Positions 52,267 through 61,690 are shown, counted from the first letter of the stretch. The stretch is DNA of 64,000 bases from JAJRRS01 sp965230275 (GCA_965230275.1 CBDDKO010000001.1:62001-126000), one strand, 5' to 3'. A program made the numbers and translations. Notes: generated by a model from the letters alone, not told the origin.

Positions 52267-53268
52267 TTACACCGCCCGGGGATGGGCTTCGTCGTACGCG
52301 GTCCGCAGCCGCATGCTCGACAGGTGGGTGTAGATCTGGGTGGTCGATAGCGACTGGTGGCCCAGCAGTTCCTGCACGCTCCGCAGGTCCGCACCGTTGT
52401 CCAGCAGGTGGGTGGCGAAGCTGTGGCGGAGGGTGTGCGGGCTGATGGTCGCGTCCAGGCCGCAGCTCTTGAGGTACTTGTCGAGCTTACGCCTGACCGA
52501 TCGTGTTGAGAGCCGGCCGCCGTTCTTGTTGACGAACAGGGGGATCGCCGGGTCGGACATCGACTGTTGACGGAGGGTGGTGAAACGCTGATCGGGCTCG
52601 AGCAGTGTCAGGTAGTGACGGATGGCGGCGATGGCGTGCGAGCCCAGGGGGACGATGCGTTCTTTCTTGCCCTTGCCGCGGATGTTCAGCGTCTGGCCGG
52701 TCTGGTCCAGGTCGTTGCGGTTCAGGTCCACCAGTTCGCTGACGCGGACGCCGGTGGAGTAGAGCGTTTCGAGGATCGCGCGGTCACGGGCACCGAGTGT
52801 GTCGCGGTTGTCCGGGGCGCTGAGCAGCTTCTCGACCTGCTCGACGGTGATGGCCTTGGGCAGGCGCTTGGTCTGCTTGGGCGTGCGGATCAGCAGCATC
52901 GGGTTGGTCTGGCATTCGCCGCGCTTCAGCAGCCACTTGTAGAAGCTGCGTAGGGTGGCGATCTTCCGCGCGGTGGTGGCGGGCGAGTAGCCGAAGCCGT
53001 CGAGGTGGGTGAGGAAGCCGCGGATGACCATGGCGTCGGCGCTCTTGAGGCGTTGGTCGAGCCGGCCGTTGGTCGGTTCGGCGCCGTCCTGGGGCTGATC
53101 GATACCCTGCTGTTCCGGGGCCGACTGCTGTCCGGGCGCGTCGCCGTTGAGGAACTCGGCGTACTGACGCAGGTCCGCGCCGTAGCAGCGGGCGGTGTAG
53201 GGGCTGAAGTGCCGCTCGTACCGCAGGTAGTTGACGAATTGTTCGATCGTTTGGTTTTGTGCTGCCAT
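52267..53268 (-). CDS. XerC/XerD-type tyrosine recombinase
   Basis: A 333-residue site-specific recombinase. Core-binding domain (SPYTARCYGADLRQY), then catalytic domain with R-K-H-X-X-R-H-Y: Arg in TGVRVSELVDL (about 177), Lys in RGKGKKERIVPL, HTLRH (His278, Arg281), His304 in LLGHQS and nucleophile Tyr313 in TQIYTHL. It resolves chromosome dimers at dif with FtsK in XerC/D systems; which of the pair it is cannot be told. A hydrophilic Gln/Asp/Pro-rich linker of about 30 residues (about 43-75) interrupts the N-terminal domain and is longer than usual. GAGG is 7 nt upstream of ATG 53268. Confidence 0.9.
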   Translation of the reverse strand: MAAQNQTIEQFVNYLRYERHFSPYTARCYGADLRQYAEFLNGDAPGQQSAPEQQGIDQPQDGAEPTNGRLDQRLKSADAMVIRGFLTHLDGFGYSPATTARKIATLRSFYKWLLKRGECQTNPMLLIRTPKQTKRLPKAITVEQVEKLLSAPDNRDTLGARDRAILETLYSTGVRVSELVDLNRNDLDQTGQTLNIRGKGKKERIVPLGSHAIAAIRHYLTLLEPDQRFTTLRQQSMSDPAIPLFVNKNGGRLSTRSVRRKLDKYLKSCGLDATISPHTLRHSFATHLLDNGADLRSVQELLGHQSLSTTQIYTHLSSMRLRTAYDEAHPRAV

Positions 53269-53362
53269 GACTGGTTCCTCTTTCTACATCGGCTGGCGCG
53301 GGGTTGTGTCCGCACGTTTTTTGTAACGGCTACGGGTGAGACACCCGCGTCTTGCTTGACGG

Positions 53363-53659
53363 CTAATCGTTCAGTCCCAAGGGGTCGTGTGTCTGTTTGA
53401 CGCGTGTCAGTTGGTCGGCGATACGTGAGCCGAGCTGGTGCGAGAGCATGGCGGCGTCGAACCACTGGATATCCGACTCCGGGTCGCGTGCCATCTCGAT
53501 GATCTGGTCCAGCAGCTGCGGCTCCTGGCCGTGGGCGCACCGGAAGACGTAGCGCTGGCCCTGCTTGACCAGCAGCAGCTCGCGCGAGCCGTCGGCGGCG
53601 ACCTGCTCGTGCAGGCCAGGGCCGGGGCCGGGGGTCTTGTTTTCGATGGGTTCAGGCAT
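53363..53659 (-). CDS. Small cytoplasmic protein, unknown function
   Basis: A 98-residue soluble protein (start ATG 53659, MPEPIENKTPGPGPG), with a proline/glycine-rich start, the compact motif QRYVFRCAHGQEPQLLDQII and DIQWFDAAMLSHQLGSRIAD. It lacks signal or membrane segments. An upstream in-frame start at 53758 would overlap the lipoprotein gene and is not preferred. It lies between the lipoprotein gene (46 bp upstream) and xer (94 bp downstream) on the same strand. No family is recognised. Confidence 0.55.
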   Translation of the reverse strand: MPEPIENKTPGPGPGLHEQVAADGSRELLLVKQGQRYVFRCAHGQEPQLLDQIIEMARDPESDIQWFDAAMLSHQLGSRIADQLTRVKQTHDPLGLND

Positions 53660-53705
53660 CGTCACGCTTTCGATCCCGCGTTCGGGACCGGCGCGTGCCG
53701 ATCCG

Positions 53706-54461
53706 TCAGGTAGCGGGTTCCGCGGCGAGCTGGGGCGGTGCGAGTCGTTGTTTTTCAACGCGCAGTAATTGCCGGCTCACCAAGTAAGTCACAAACTCGG
53801 TGTACAGGTCCATGTCGTTTTGATAGAGGCGCCAACCCCGTCCCGGTCCGTCTTCGACGGCGTCGTCACGCTGCTGGGCGTAGTCAACCAATTGCTCGTG
53901 CACGCCCGGTTCGGTCGCGTCGTAGAAACCGGATACGACGCTCACCGGCGGGTCGGGGCGAGCCAGCACTGCCGGGTCGATCGGCTCACCCGTCGGGGCG
54001 CTGATCAACTTCCGCAGATCGGTCGATTGCGCCGCGGCACGCCGGGGGTTGAAGTACAGCTCGATCGTCAGCCCGAGCTTCGGCGGGGCGTACGGGTCGT
54101 ATGACGTGATGGTCCCCACAACCATGGCGTCACACGACAACACCTCACGCAGCCGATTCACATCATCGGCGGTACTTACCGCAGACATCTCCAGTGATCG
54201 CATCGCTTCGATGACGCGGTTGACCGGCAGGGTGTCGACCCCGATCACGGTCTCAAGACGCTGGGCAAGTTTGTCCGCGGTCCTGAGCCCGTCGGCGTGG
54301 AGGCTGCCGGACTCGTTACGCAAGGGCGCAACCGCCCAGACCTGCCGCTCGCCGTAAGGGGCGGTCAAAGCCTGGGGCTTCTTGGGTCCGCGATACTGAC
54401 AGCCGGCGACCAGAACGATCGTCAGCGCCACTACCATCCACATGGCCTGTTCACTTTTCAT
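53706..54461 (-). CDS. Lipoprotein with LpoB/CsgG-like fold, unknown function
   Basis: A 251-residue lipoprotein: signal MWMVVALTIVLVAGC with lipobox VAGC (Cys about residue 21). The mature sequence AVAPLRNESGSLHADGLRTA...LAQRLETVIGVDTLPVNRV...CDAMVVGTITSYDPY has the pattern of outer-membrane LpoB/CsgG/TolB-N-type domains that bind periplasmic partners. It resembles a class of lipoproteins that assess another protein's level, but no specific family is certain. ATG 54461 follows AGGA 4 nt upstream. It is next to a TolB-like protein, which supports an envelope role. Confidence 0.6.
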   Translation of the reverse strand: MKSEQAMWMVVALTIVLVAGCQYRGPKKPQALTAPYGERQVWAVAPLRNESGSLHADGLRTADKLAQRLETVIGVDTLPVNRVIEAMRSLEMSAVSTADDVNRLREVLSCDAMVVGTITSYDPYAPPKLGLTIELYFNPRRAAAQSTDLRKLISAPTGEPIDPAVLARPDPPVSVVSGFYDATEPGVHEQLVDYAQQRDDAVEDGPGRGWRLYQNDMDLYTEFVTYLVSRQLLRVEKQRLAPPQLAAEPAT

Positions 54462-54557
54462 GGCTTCCTGCCGGTAGTTTCCCAACAGCCTCCGCTGCCG
54501 GCGTCGTGTAATCGCCGCAAACCCCGTCCAAGTGATCGGGGCGCGACGGGTTCGTCC

Positions 54558-55895
54558 TTATTCGGTCGGCACCATGGCCTCTGTTCCTTGACTCTCAGTG
54601 TCGGGGCCCGCGCCGATGATCGGCACCTGCGCCTGGGCGGAATCAGGTTCAATCGGGTTCTTCGCCATCCGCTGCGCGTGCTCGGGGCGGATGGACCAGA
54701 TATTCTCGATGCTTTCACCCGAGCGGTCGGATGAGAAGTAGATCGCGCCGGACTGCGCCCAACTGGGCTGGAGGTTGGCAAACTGCCCCATGGTCAGGCG
54801 GACACGGTTGCTCCCGTCGGCGTTGACCAGCCAGAGGTCGGCCTGGGGCGGGCCGGGCTTCTGCTGGGCGTCGGGATCGATGACGGTGCAGAACACGATC
54901 TGCCTGCCGTCCGGGCTCCAATCGGGGGTGATCGCGGCGGCGTTGGTGCTGGCGGCGATCTCGGTCGGCGACATCGGCTCGCCGTTGACCATGTCCAGCG
55001 TCCAGATACTGAACCAGCGTGTGCCGCGCTGACGGGCGCGCTGGAAGAGGATCTTGTCCTGGGTCGGGGACCAGGTGGGGAACAGGCCGTGGCCGATGAA
55101 CCGCTTGATGGCCGTGTTATCAAGGTCCACGATCACCATTTCCCACTGCCCGGACTGCGAGCCACTGGTGCAGTAGACCAGTTGCCTGCCGTCGCGGGAG
55201 AAGCTGGGGTGGATCTCGTCGGCCGGGCTGTCGGTGATCTGCACCGGTTGCCCGCCTTTTACGTCAACGATGTAGATGTCCCAGTCACCGGAGCGGTCGG
55301 ACGCGAAGGCGACCCGTGAGCCGTCCGGGCTGAACACCGGCATGACTTCGTTGGCCGGGTCGCTGGTCAGCTGCCGAAGCGCGCTGCCGGCGACGGACTT
55401 GACGTACAGATCGCTGGTAGTGCGATGGCGCGTCGAGGCATGAACCAGGAAGTTGCCGGTAGGATCGATATCGGGATCGAAGTCGGCACCCTCGACGGTG
55501 AAGGTGATCTGACGGAGGTTGTTGATCCCGTCCAGCGGGCTGGTGCGGGGGTGTTTGCTGTTGGGGACCTGGCCGTAGAGCCCGAGGCTGCCGGTGGTGC
55601 GGGGGTTGACCGGGCGGTGCGAGACGGTCTGGCCGGTGAAGCCGGGACGTGGGACGGGGCCGGTCTCGATGTTCTGTCCCTCGGATTGGAAGTCGATCGG
55701 CCCGGAACGCTTGGCTTGGAGCTCGAGCTGTTCGACCTTCTCGGCACGCTCCTGCTTGGCCTTTTCATAGGCCAGCACGGCCTCCCGATCCTGCTGCTTC
55801 AGCCCGTATGCGCCGGTATATAGTTGGCTACACCCGGATGCGGCGAATAAAAACACGGCCACGACGGTTAGAAGCTGAGGATTACGGATGGTCAT
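54558..55895 (-). CDS. TolB-like beta-propeller lipoprotein
   Basis: A 445-residue exported protein: signal with lipobox AASGC (Cys about residue 22), a charged helical region (EKAKQERAEKVEQLELQAKR), then a WD40/PD40 beta propeller (repeats such as GNFLVHASTRHRTTSDLYVK, PVFSPDGSRVAFASDRSGDW, PSFSRDGRQLVYCTSGSQSG). It resembles TolB of the Tol-Pal system, which supports outer-membrane integrity, but lacks TolB's N-terminal domain and no pal is present nearby, so 'TolB-like' is as far as the sequence allows. AAGG lies upstream of ATG 55895. Confidence 0.75.
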   Translation of the reverse strand: MTIRNPQLLTVVAVFLFAASGCSQLYTGAYGLKQQDREAVLAYEKAKQERAEKVEQLELQAKRSGPIDFQSEGQNIETGPVPRPGFTGQTVSHRPVNPRTTGSLGLYGQVPNSKHPRTSPLDGINNLRQITFTVEGADFDPDIDPTGNFLVHASTRHRTTSDLYVKSVAGSALRQLTSDPANEVMPVFSPDGSRVAFASDRSGDWDIYIVDVKGGQPVQITDSPADEIHPSFSRDGRQLVYCTSGSQSGQWEMVIVDLDNTAIKRFIGHGLFPTWSPTQDKILFQRARQRGTRWFSIWTLDMVNGEPMSPTEIAASTNAAAITPDWSPDGRQIVFCTVIDPDAQQKPGPPQADLWLVNADGSNRVRLTMGQFANLQPSWAQSGAIYFSSDRSGESIENIWSIRPEHAQRMAKNPIEPDSAQAQVPIIGAGPDTESQGTEAMVPTE

Positions 55896-56148
55896 GGCCT
55901 ACCTTGGTTCGAGCTGCGTATCGCCAATCGCTGCTATGCCGTTATCGGGACGGCGGCCCCCGCAGGCTTAAGCAATGGCCCACTGGTGCTTTATCGGACC
56001 GCTAGGCCCGGTGGCTTGAAGTGTTGATCCAGCCTGCCTGTTTGGCCCGGAATGGTGTAATCACTTAAAATGCTTCAAAATCTCCCACGATGCTCTAACC
56101 AGGCCATACTCCCACACTGTCCGATAACTTTGCCCCGACCCCATACCT

Positions 56149-57705
56149 ATGGTCCAGACACTAGCCATCGAGAATCTGTCTTTACTATCCGGGTCTGACA
56201 CCTTGAGGTGGCTGGTGACCGGCATCTATCTGATGCTGATGGGCCTGATCGGGGTCTATGGCCTGCACCGCTACTGGCTGGTCTACCTGTTTGGTCGACA
56301 CCGCAAGACCCTGCCCCGACCCGGCGAGCGTTACGAGCAGCTGCCTAAAGTCACCGTGCAGTTGCCGGTCTATAACGAGGGCGCGGTGGTGGAGCGGATC
56401 ATCGACGCCGCCTGCCGGATCGATTACCCCCCCACCCACCTGCAGGTCCAGGTCGTGGATGATTCGACCGACGGCTCCACCGAACTCGCCAGGCAACGCG
56501 TCGCCCACTGGGCCGAGCAGGGTGTTGATATTCAGTACCTGCACCGAACCGATCGCACGGGCTACAAAGCCGGGGCGCTGCAGGCCGCCAACGCCAGCGC
56601 GACCGGCGACCTGATCGCCATCTTCGACGCCGACTTCGTCCCACCGCCGTCGTTCCTTAAACGCACCGTCCACTACTTCACCGACCCCAAGCTCGGGATG
56701 GTGCAGACGCGCTGGGCCCACCTGAACCGGGAAGACTCCCTGCTGACCCGAGGCCAGGCCATCTTCCTGGACGGACACTTCGTGATCGAACACACCGCGC
56801 GCAACCGCTCGGGCGCATGGATCAACTTCAACGGCACGGCCGGGCTCTGGCGACGTGAGGCGATCGAATCGGCCGGCGGCTGGCAGCACGACACGCTCAC
56901 CGAGGATGTGGACCTCTCCTACCGTGCACAGCTCGCCGGGTGGGACTTCCTGTTCCTGCCCTGGGTCCAGTGCCCCGCTGAGCTGCCGCCGGAGATCAAC
57001 GCCTTCAAGAGCCAGCAGCACCGCTGGACCAAGGGCTCGATCCAGACGGCGATCAAGCTGCTGCCGACGCTGATGCGTGCGAAGGTGCCCGGACGCATCA
57101 AGCTCGAGGCGTTCTTCCACCTGACCAGCCCGATGGTGTACCTGTTCGTCACGCTGCTTGCGATGATGTTCTATCCCGTGATTGCCCTGAACGTGGACAC
57201 CGCCAACGGCAGCGCGTGGTTCGGCATGCTGCTGGGCCTGAGCCTGTTCGGCCTGGGCACGATCTCGGCCACCGTCTTCTACATCGCCAGCCAACGCGCC
57301 CAGAAACGCAGCGTGCTTGCCACCATCCTCAAGGTGCCCCTGCTAATGGCGATCGGCATCGGGATCGCGCTGAACAACACCATCGCCTGCCTCGAAGCGC
57401 TGGTCGGTTACGACACACCTTTCGTGCGTACACCCAAGTACAACGCCGGCAGCGAACAGGGCTCGGGCGTGACAAGCATCATCCCGATCCCCAATATGAA
57501 AAGCTCGGTCTGCTTGCTCGAGCTGGCGATGGGCACATACATGATCTGGTGCATCTTCCTGTCACTGCACACCGGCCACCGCGCGGTGAGCATCCCGTTC
57601 CTCTGCCTGTTCGCGTCGGGGTACTTCTACGTCGGCGGCACCAGCCTCTGGACCCACCTGCGCGGCCACCTGGAAAGCCGACGCCCCCAGCCGCAAGTGG
57701 CGTAA
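56149..57705 (+). CDS. GT2 glycosyltransferase, cellulose-synthase/CslA-like
   Basis: A 518-residue membrane glycosyltransferase of family 2. N-terminal helix (WLVTGIYLMLMGLIGVYGL), then GT-A catalytic domain with D (VVDDSTDGS, about 102), DXD (FDADFV, about 160), TED (about 251-253) and QXXRW (QQHRW, about 289-293), and C-terminal helices (HLTSPMVYLFVTLLAMMFYP, GIALNNTIACLEALVG) that form a polymer-export channel. It resembles glucomannan/mannan synthases of CslA type, and probably makes and secretes a beta-linked polysaccharide from a nucleotide sugar. No accessory bcsB or cyclic-di-GMP PilZ domain is attached. It may connect to galE-supplied sugar, which lies elsewhere in the window. Confidence 0.85.
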   Translation: MVQTLAIENLSLLSGSDTLRWLVTGIYLMLMGLIGVYGLHRYWLVYLFGRHRKTLPRPGERYEQLPKVTVQLPVYNEGAVVERIIDAACRIDYPPTHLQVQVVDDSTDGSTELARQRVAHWAEQGVDIQYLHRTDRTGYKAGALQAANASATGDLIAIFDADFVPPPSFLKRTVHYFTDPKLGMVQTRWAHLNREDSLLTRGQAIFLDGHFVIEHTARNRSGAWINFNGTAGLWRREAIESAGGWQHDTLTEDVDLSYRAQLAGWDFLFLPWVQCPAELPPEINAFKSQQHRWTKGSIQTAIKLLPTLMRAKVPGRIKLEAFFHLTSPMVYLFVTLLAMMFYPVIALNVDTANGSAWFGMLLGLSLFGLGTISATVFYIASQRAQKRSVLATILKVPLLMAIGIGIALNNTIACLEALVGYDTPFVRTPKYNAGSEQGSGVTSIIPIPNMKSSVCLLELAMGTYMIWCIFLSLHTGHRAVSIPFLCLFASGYFYVGGTSLWTHLRGHLESRRPQPQVA

Positions 57706-57754
57706 CACGGACAATCATGTACGGGCCGGGCTGTTTGCCGATATAGCTCATGTC

Positions 57755-58975
57755 ATGGCTCACCCGTTACCCCCCGAGATCGTCGTCCAACCCACACCGA
57801 GAGGCGAACTGCTGGCGCTGCCGCAGCGTGACGTCGGCTGTATGCGTTTCATGGGTGTGCTGGCGATCCTGTTCGGGCTGGGATTCTCCAGCGCCGGGCT
57901 GTTTCTCATCCTGATCGAGGGCGGGGTGCTGGGCTGGTTATCCAACGGCCAATACGGCGGCGGCCAACCGCTCGATTGGTTCAAGGCCGCCTTCGGCGTG
58001 CCGTTTTTCTTAAGCGGTTTCGTCCCGATGTACCTTGGCAGCTTCCTGATGGGCGGGCGCGGCGAGATCGAGCTGCGCGACGAATGGCTGATCGTGACCC
58101 AGCGTTTCGGGCCATTACGCAAACGCAAGAAGATCGCGATCAAGAAGATCAGCAAGTTCCAGATCAAGACCGGCAACGCCGACGAAGGCCCGGAAGTGCT
58201 CTTGAAGATGATGGGCGCGCTGAACGTCACACTGACCGGCGGCGGCATGAAGAACGTGACCTGGGGCTACCCCAAGAGCATGCTGCGCGGGCTGGCAAAG
58301 TACCTGACCGAGCGCTGCGAAGAACGTGCGGGGGCCGTGCTGATCGACGGCGATCGCCCGACCATCGGGATCGAAGAACGGACACTAGGCGATCAGGTGG
58401 TACAGCCGGGGGAGGATGATGACGGCCCGCCGCTTGATGTATCTCCCCGGCCCGGCGACGCGGTTTCGATCATAGAGCACCACGCAGACGGACTCACCAT
58501 CACCGTCCCGCCGGTGGGCATGCGCCGGGGCTCGAAAGGCATGTTCGGGTTCTCAATTCTGTGGAACGGCTTCATGGCCGTCTTCACCGTTGGCGCGTGT
58601 CTAGGCGGCGCGATGACGGACCCCGACGCCTGGGTGTTCTGGATCGTCGTGCCGGTCTTCTGGATCGTTGGGATTGTCATGGCCGTTGCAGCGGTCAACG
58701 CCGGGCGTCGAAAGGCCATCCTGGACGTCGTCGGCGATACGCTCTTGATCACCCGCCAGAGCATCTTCAAAACCCAGCAGCACGAATTGACACGCGACAA
58801 CATCGAATGGATCCGCCGAGCCCCCAGCGGGACGGAAGTCAATGACGTACCGATCCTGAACCTACAGGTCAAGCCGAAGTCAGGCAAGAAGATTTCGCTA
58901 TTGAGCCAACTTGCCGACGACGAGCTGGCCTGGATCGCGTCGGAATTACGACAGGCACTGCGGCTTGATCCCTGA
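57755..58975 (+). CDS. Membrane protein, unknown function
   Basis: A 406-residue protein with about four hydrophobic segments in two pairs: FMGVLAILFGLGFSSAGLFL with AAFGVPFFLSGFVPMYLGSF (about 32-105), and ILWNGFMAVFTVGACLGGAM with FWIVVPVFWIVGIVMAVAAV (about 265-315). Each pair is followed by a soluble region in the style of PH-like domains, giving an apparent internal duplication (FPMYLG...ELRDEWLIVTQRF and VNAGRRKAILDVVGDTLLIT). The repeated layout suggests a duplicated membrane-plus-PH domain. It follows the GT2 gene by 49 bp and may share its transcript. It is not matched to a named family. Its TGA abuts the argS TGA on the other strand (TGATCA). Confidence 0.6.
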   Translation: MAHPLPPEIVVQPTPRGELLALPQRDVGCMRFMGVLAILFGLGFSSAGLFLILIEGGVLGWLSNGQYGGGQPLDWFKAAFGVPFFLSGFVPMYLGSFLMGGRGEIELRDEWLIVTQRFGPLRKRKKIAIKKISKFQIKTGNADEGPEVLLKMMGALNVTLTGGGMKNVTWGYPKSMLRGLAKYLTERCEERAGAVLIDGDRPTIGIEERTLGDQVVQPGEDDDGPPLDVSPRPGDAVSIIEHHADGLTITVPPVGMRRGSKGMFGFSILWNGFMAVFTVGACLGGAMTDPDAWVFWIVVPVFWIVGIVMAVAAVNAGRRKAILDVVGDTLLITRQSIFKTQQHELTRDNIEWIRRAPSGTEVNDVPILNLQVKPKSGKKISLLSQLADDELAWIASELRQALRLDP

Positions 58976-60700
58976 TCACATCCGCTCGACGGTTTCGATC
59001 CCAAGCAGGCCCAGGCCGAGCTTGAGCGTGCGGGCGACCAGTTCGCACAGCGCCAGGCGGCTGTTGCGCTGCGCGTCAGTCTCGGCGGTCAGCACGGGGC
59101 ACTTCTCGTAGAACTTGTGGAAGCCCGAGGCGAGCTCATAGAGATACGTACACAGCCGGTGCGGCTCGAGGCTGTCGGCTACTGATGAAACGATGCGCGG
59201 CAGCTGCAATAGCTGAAGCGCCAGCGCCCGCTCCGCTTCGTGCTTGAGGCTGACATCGTCACCGGTGATGCTTGCCGGATCGACCTCGCCCTTGCGGAAG
59301 ATCGAACGGATACGGACGTAGGCGTTGACCAGGTATGGCGCGGTGTTGCCCTCGAGCGCGAGCATCCGCTCCCAGTCAAAGACATAATCCTTGATCCGGT
59401 CGTTGCTCAGGTCGAAGTACTTGACCGCGCCGACACCGACCACGCGCGCGATCTGTTCGCGTTCTTCCGCCGGGATGTCGCCGGCTTTCTCCGCGATCAC
59501 CTTCCCCGCCCTTTCGACGGCTTCATCCAGCACATCGGCGAGGCGAACCGTACCGCCCTCCCGTGTCTTAAACGGCTTGCGGTCCTTACCCATGATCGTG
59601 CCGAACGGGACGTAATCCAGCTGCGCCTCGCCGACCCAGCCGGCCTTCTCGGCGGCGGCGAAGAACTTGTTGAAGTGGTCGCGCTGCCGAGAATCAACGA
59701 CGTAGACAAGCCGGGAGGCGTTCAGATTTTCGATGCGGTGGCGCAGTGCGGACAGATCGGTCGCGGCATAGCCGAACCCGCCGTCGGACTTCCGGATGAT
59801 CAGCGGCGCATCATCGTTGTCATTGAAGACGCACAAAGCCCCTTCGCTCTGCTTGGCGACGCCCGTGGATTCAAGCGCCTCGGTCACAGTAGCGAGTTGA
59901 TCGTTATAACTGCTCTCACCCTTGAGATCGTCGTCTTCTAATCCGACGTTCAACCTGGTGAAGATGTCGTTCATATGCCTGACGGATTCATCGATCAGCA
60001 TGCGCCAAAGCGTCAGCGACTGTTCATCGCCGCCCTGCAGCGCAACCACGCGATTACGGGCCCGCTCGGCAAAGTCAGGATCGGCATCGTCGCGCTTCTT
60101 GGCTTCCTGATACAGCACGTTGAGATCGCCGATGTAGTGGTCGTCACTCTTCTCCCAGCCGGTGTCGATCAGGTGCTCCAGCAGCATGCCGAACTGCGTA
60201 CCCCAGTCACCGACGTGATTCTGCCGGATGAGTGTTTGACCTTGGAAGTCGAGCACGCGCGCGATGGCGTCGCCGATGATGGTCGATCGGAGGTGCCCGA
60301 TGTGCATTTCCTTGGCGAGGTTCGGGCTGGCGTAGTCGATGACCACGGTGGCGGGCGGGTCGGCCTCATCGATACCAAGCCGGTCGGACCCGGCGAGGCC
60401 GGCGAGCTGATCGTTCAGCATCCTGGCGCTGAGCGTCAGGTTAATAAAGCCCGGCCCCGCGACCTCGGCGGAGTCGATCACATCGCCGGTCTGCAGCTTC
60501 TCCCGGATGGCCTCGGCGACGTCACGCGGCTTCTGCCCCAGCTTCTTGGCAAGGCCCATCGCAAGATTGGCCTGGTAATCGCCGAACTTGGGATTACCCG
60601 CCAAGCGCAGGATCGGGTCGGCGTCGGCGTACTCCGGCCCGAACGCGGCGGCAACGGCCTCAGACAAGAGCCGCTCAAGTGTGGATTGGATATCTGGCAT
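58976..60700 (-). CDS. argS: Arginyl-tRNA synthetase
   Basis: A 574-residue class I synthetase charging tRNA-Arg. ATG 60700 (MPDIQSTLERLLSEAV) is chosen; an upstream frame to 60817 runs through repeat DNA. The N-terminal Add1 domain (about 1-110), the signature SPNLAKEMHIGHLRSTIIGD with HIGH about 133-136, the KMSK-equivalent region (TREGGTVRL), and the C-terminal DALR helical domain (LYELASGFHKFYEKCPVL) are complete. There is no ribosome site before the start; the GATTCCCCGATCC repeat lies 11 nt upstream. It abuts the 406-aa membrane protein end to end. Confidence 0.95.
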   Translation of the reverse strand: MPDIQSTLERLLSEAVAAAFGPEYADADPILRLAGNPKFGDYQANLAMGLAKKLGQKPRDVAEAIREKLQTGDVIDSAEVAGPGFINLTLSARMLNDQLAGLAGSDRLGIDEADPPATVVIDYASPNLAKEMHIGHLRSTIIGDAIARVLDFQGQTLIRQNHVGDWGTQFGMLLEHLIDTGWEKSDDHYIGDLNVLYQEAKKRDDADPDFAERARNRVVALQGGDEQSLTLWRMLIDESVRHMNDIFTRLNVGLEDDDLKGESSYNDQLATVTEALESTGVAKQSEGALCVFNDNDDAPLIIRKSDGGFGYAATDLSALRHRIENLNASRLVYVVDSRQRDHFNKFFAAAEKAGWVGEAQLDYVPFGTIMGKDRKPFKTREGGTVRLADVLDEAVERAGKVIAEKAGDIPAEEREQIARVVGVGAVKYFDLSNDRIKDYVFDWERMLALEGNTAPYLVNAYVRIRSIFRKGEVDPASITGDDVSLKHEAERALALQLLQLPRIVSSVADSLEPHRLCTYLYELASGFHKFYEKCPVLTAETDAQRNSRLALCELVARTLKLGLGLLGIETVERM

Positions 60701-60710
60701 AGGCCGGAGA

Positions 60711-60724
60711 GGATCGGGGAATCG
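60711..60724 (-). repeat. CCCCGAT-family repeat upstream of argS
   Basis: CGATTCCCCGATCC on the minus strand, ending 10 nt before the argS ATG. Its complement GGATCGGGGAATCG is identical to the end of the lnt array (52119-52132). Confidence 0.75.
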
Positions 60725-60753
60725 ACGTCCGGCGTCAAATCGACAGGCAGGAC

Positions 60754-60871
60754 TTATGATTTGAGATTGATGATTGATGATTTGGCCTGTCAGGCCACAC
60801 TCAAGCCAGCATGCCACCTATAGGTAGGTCACCGGCATGGTCAATCATAAATCATCAATCTGAAATCATAA
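60754..60871. repeat. 29-bp inverted repeat (MITE-like) between fliA and argS
   Basis: The left arm TTATGATTTGAGATTGATG... (60754-60782) and right arm (60843-60871) are reverse complements at 27 of 29 positions, separated by 60 bp. The central 60 bp contains smaller palindromes (GGCCTGTCAGGCC, CCTATAGGTAGG). A single-arm relative lies after gcvH at 38631. Confidence 0.8.
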
Positions 60872-60877
60872 ATGAGA

Positions 60878-61690
60878 TTACACCGCTTCCTGCTGCAGGT
60901 CGGTGCTGCGGTGCTGAAGCTGCGCCTTAAGGCGGGCGAGGATCGAGCTGTGCATCTGGCTGACGCGCGACTCGGACAGGTCCAGCGTCACGCCGATCTC
61001 TTTCATGGTCATCTCTTCGTAGTAGTAAAGGATGACGATCAGTCGCTCGGCCCGGCTCAGGCCCTTGGTGATCAGGTCCTTAAGGTCGCGTTTCTGCACG
61101 GCCTTGAACGGATTGACCTGCTTGGCGTCTTTAAGCACGTCGATCTCACGGACATCTTTGTTCGAGTCGGTCTCGAACCACTTGCGCGACAGCGAGACCA
61201 CGCCGACGGCACCCGCGTCCTTGCGGATCTTGGCGAACTCTTCATCATCAACGCCCATCTTCTGGCAAAGCTCGTCATCGGTTGGCTTGCGCCCAAGCTC
61301 CATCTGCAGCGACCGCCGGGCCTGTTCGACCTGGCTGGATCGGCTGCGCACCAGACGGGGGACCCAGTCCATCGAGCGGAGCTCGTCGAGGATCGCGCCA
61401 CGGATACGCGGGGCGCAGTATGTTTCAAACTTCACGCCGCGCTCCAGGTCGAAGGCGTCGATCGCATCCATGAGCCCGAAGATGCCGGCGCTCATCAGGT
61501 CGTCGATGTCGACCTCGTCGGGCAGCTTGGCGTAGATGCGTTCGGCGTTGTACTTGACCAGCGGCAGGTAGTTCTCCATCAGCTGGTTGCGGAGCGGTTC
61601 CGTGCCGAGCTTCTTGTACTCAAGCCAGACGTCGAGGATTGGATTATCTTTCGGTGTCGCTGTTTTCACCGACTGCCTGGTCTTCGCCAT
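60878..61690 (-). CDS. fliA: RNA polymerase sigma factor, FliA/WhiG family
   Basis: A 270-residue sigma-70-family factor of the sigma-28 type. Region 2 (YLPLVKYNAERIYAKL, VDIDDLMSAGIFGLMDAID, KFETYCAPRIRGAILDELRS) and region 4 (LSRAERLIVILYYYEEMTMK, ESRVSQMHSSILARLK) are complete; region 3 shows ARRSLQMELGRKPTDDELC. The order after flhF-flhG and a small membrane gene makes a flagellar/motility role likely, where FliA drives late flagellar genes. ATG 61690. The end of the gene is 6 bp from the MITE-like repeat. Confidence 0.9.
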   Translation of the reverse strand: MAKTRQSVKTATPKDNPILDVWLEYKKLGTEPLRNQLMENYLPLVKYNAERIYAKLPDEVDIDDLMSAGIFGLMDAIDAFDLERGVKFETYCAPRIRGAILDELRSMDWVPRLVRSRSSQVEQARRSLQMELGRKPTDDELCQKMGVDDEEFAKIRKDAGAVGVVSLSRKWFETDSNKDVREIDVLKDAKQVNPFKAVQKRDLKDLITKGLSRAERLIVILYYYEEMTMKEIGVTLDLSESRVSQMHSSILARLKAQLQHRSTDLQQEAV

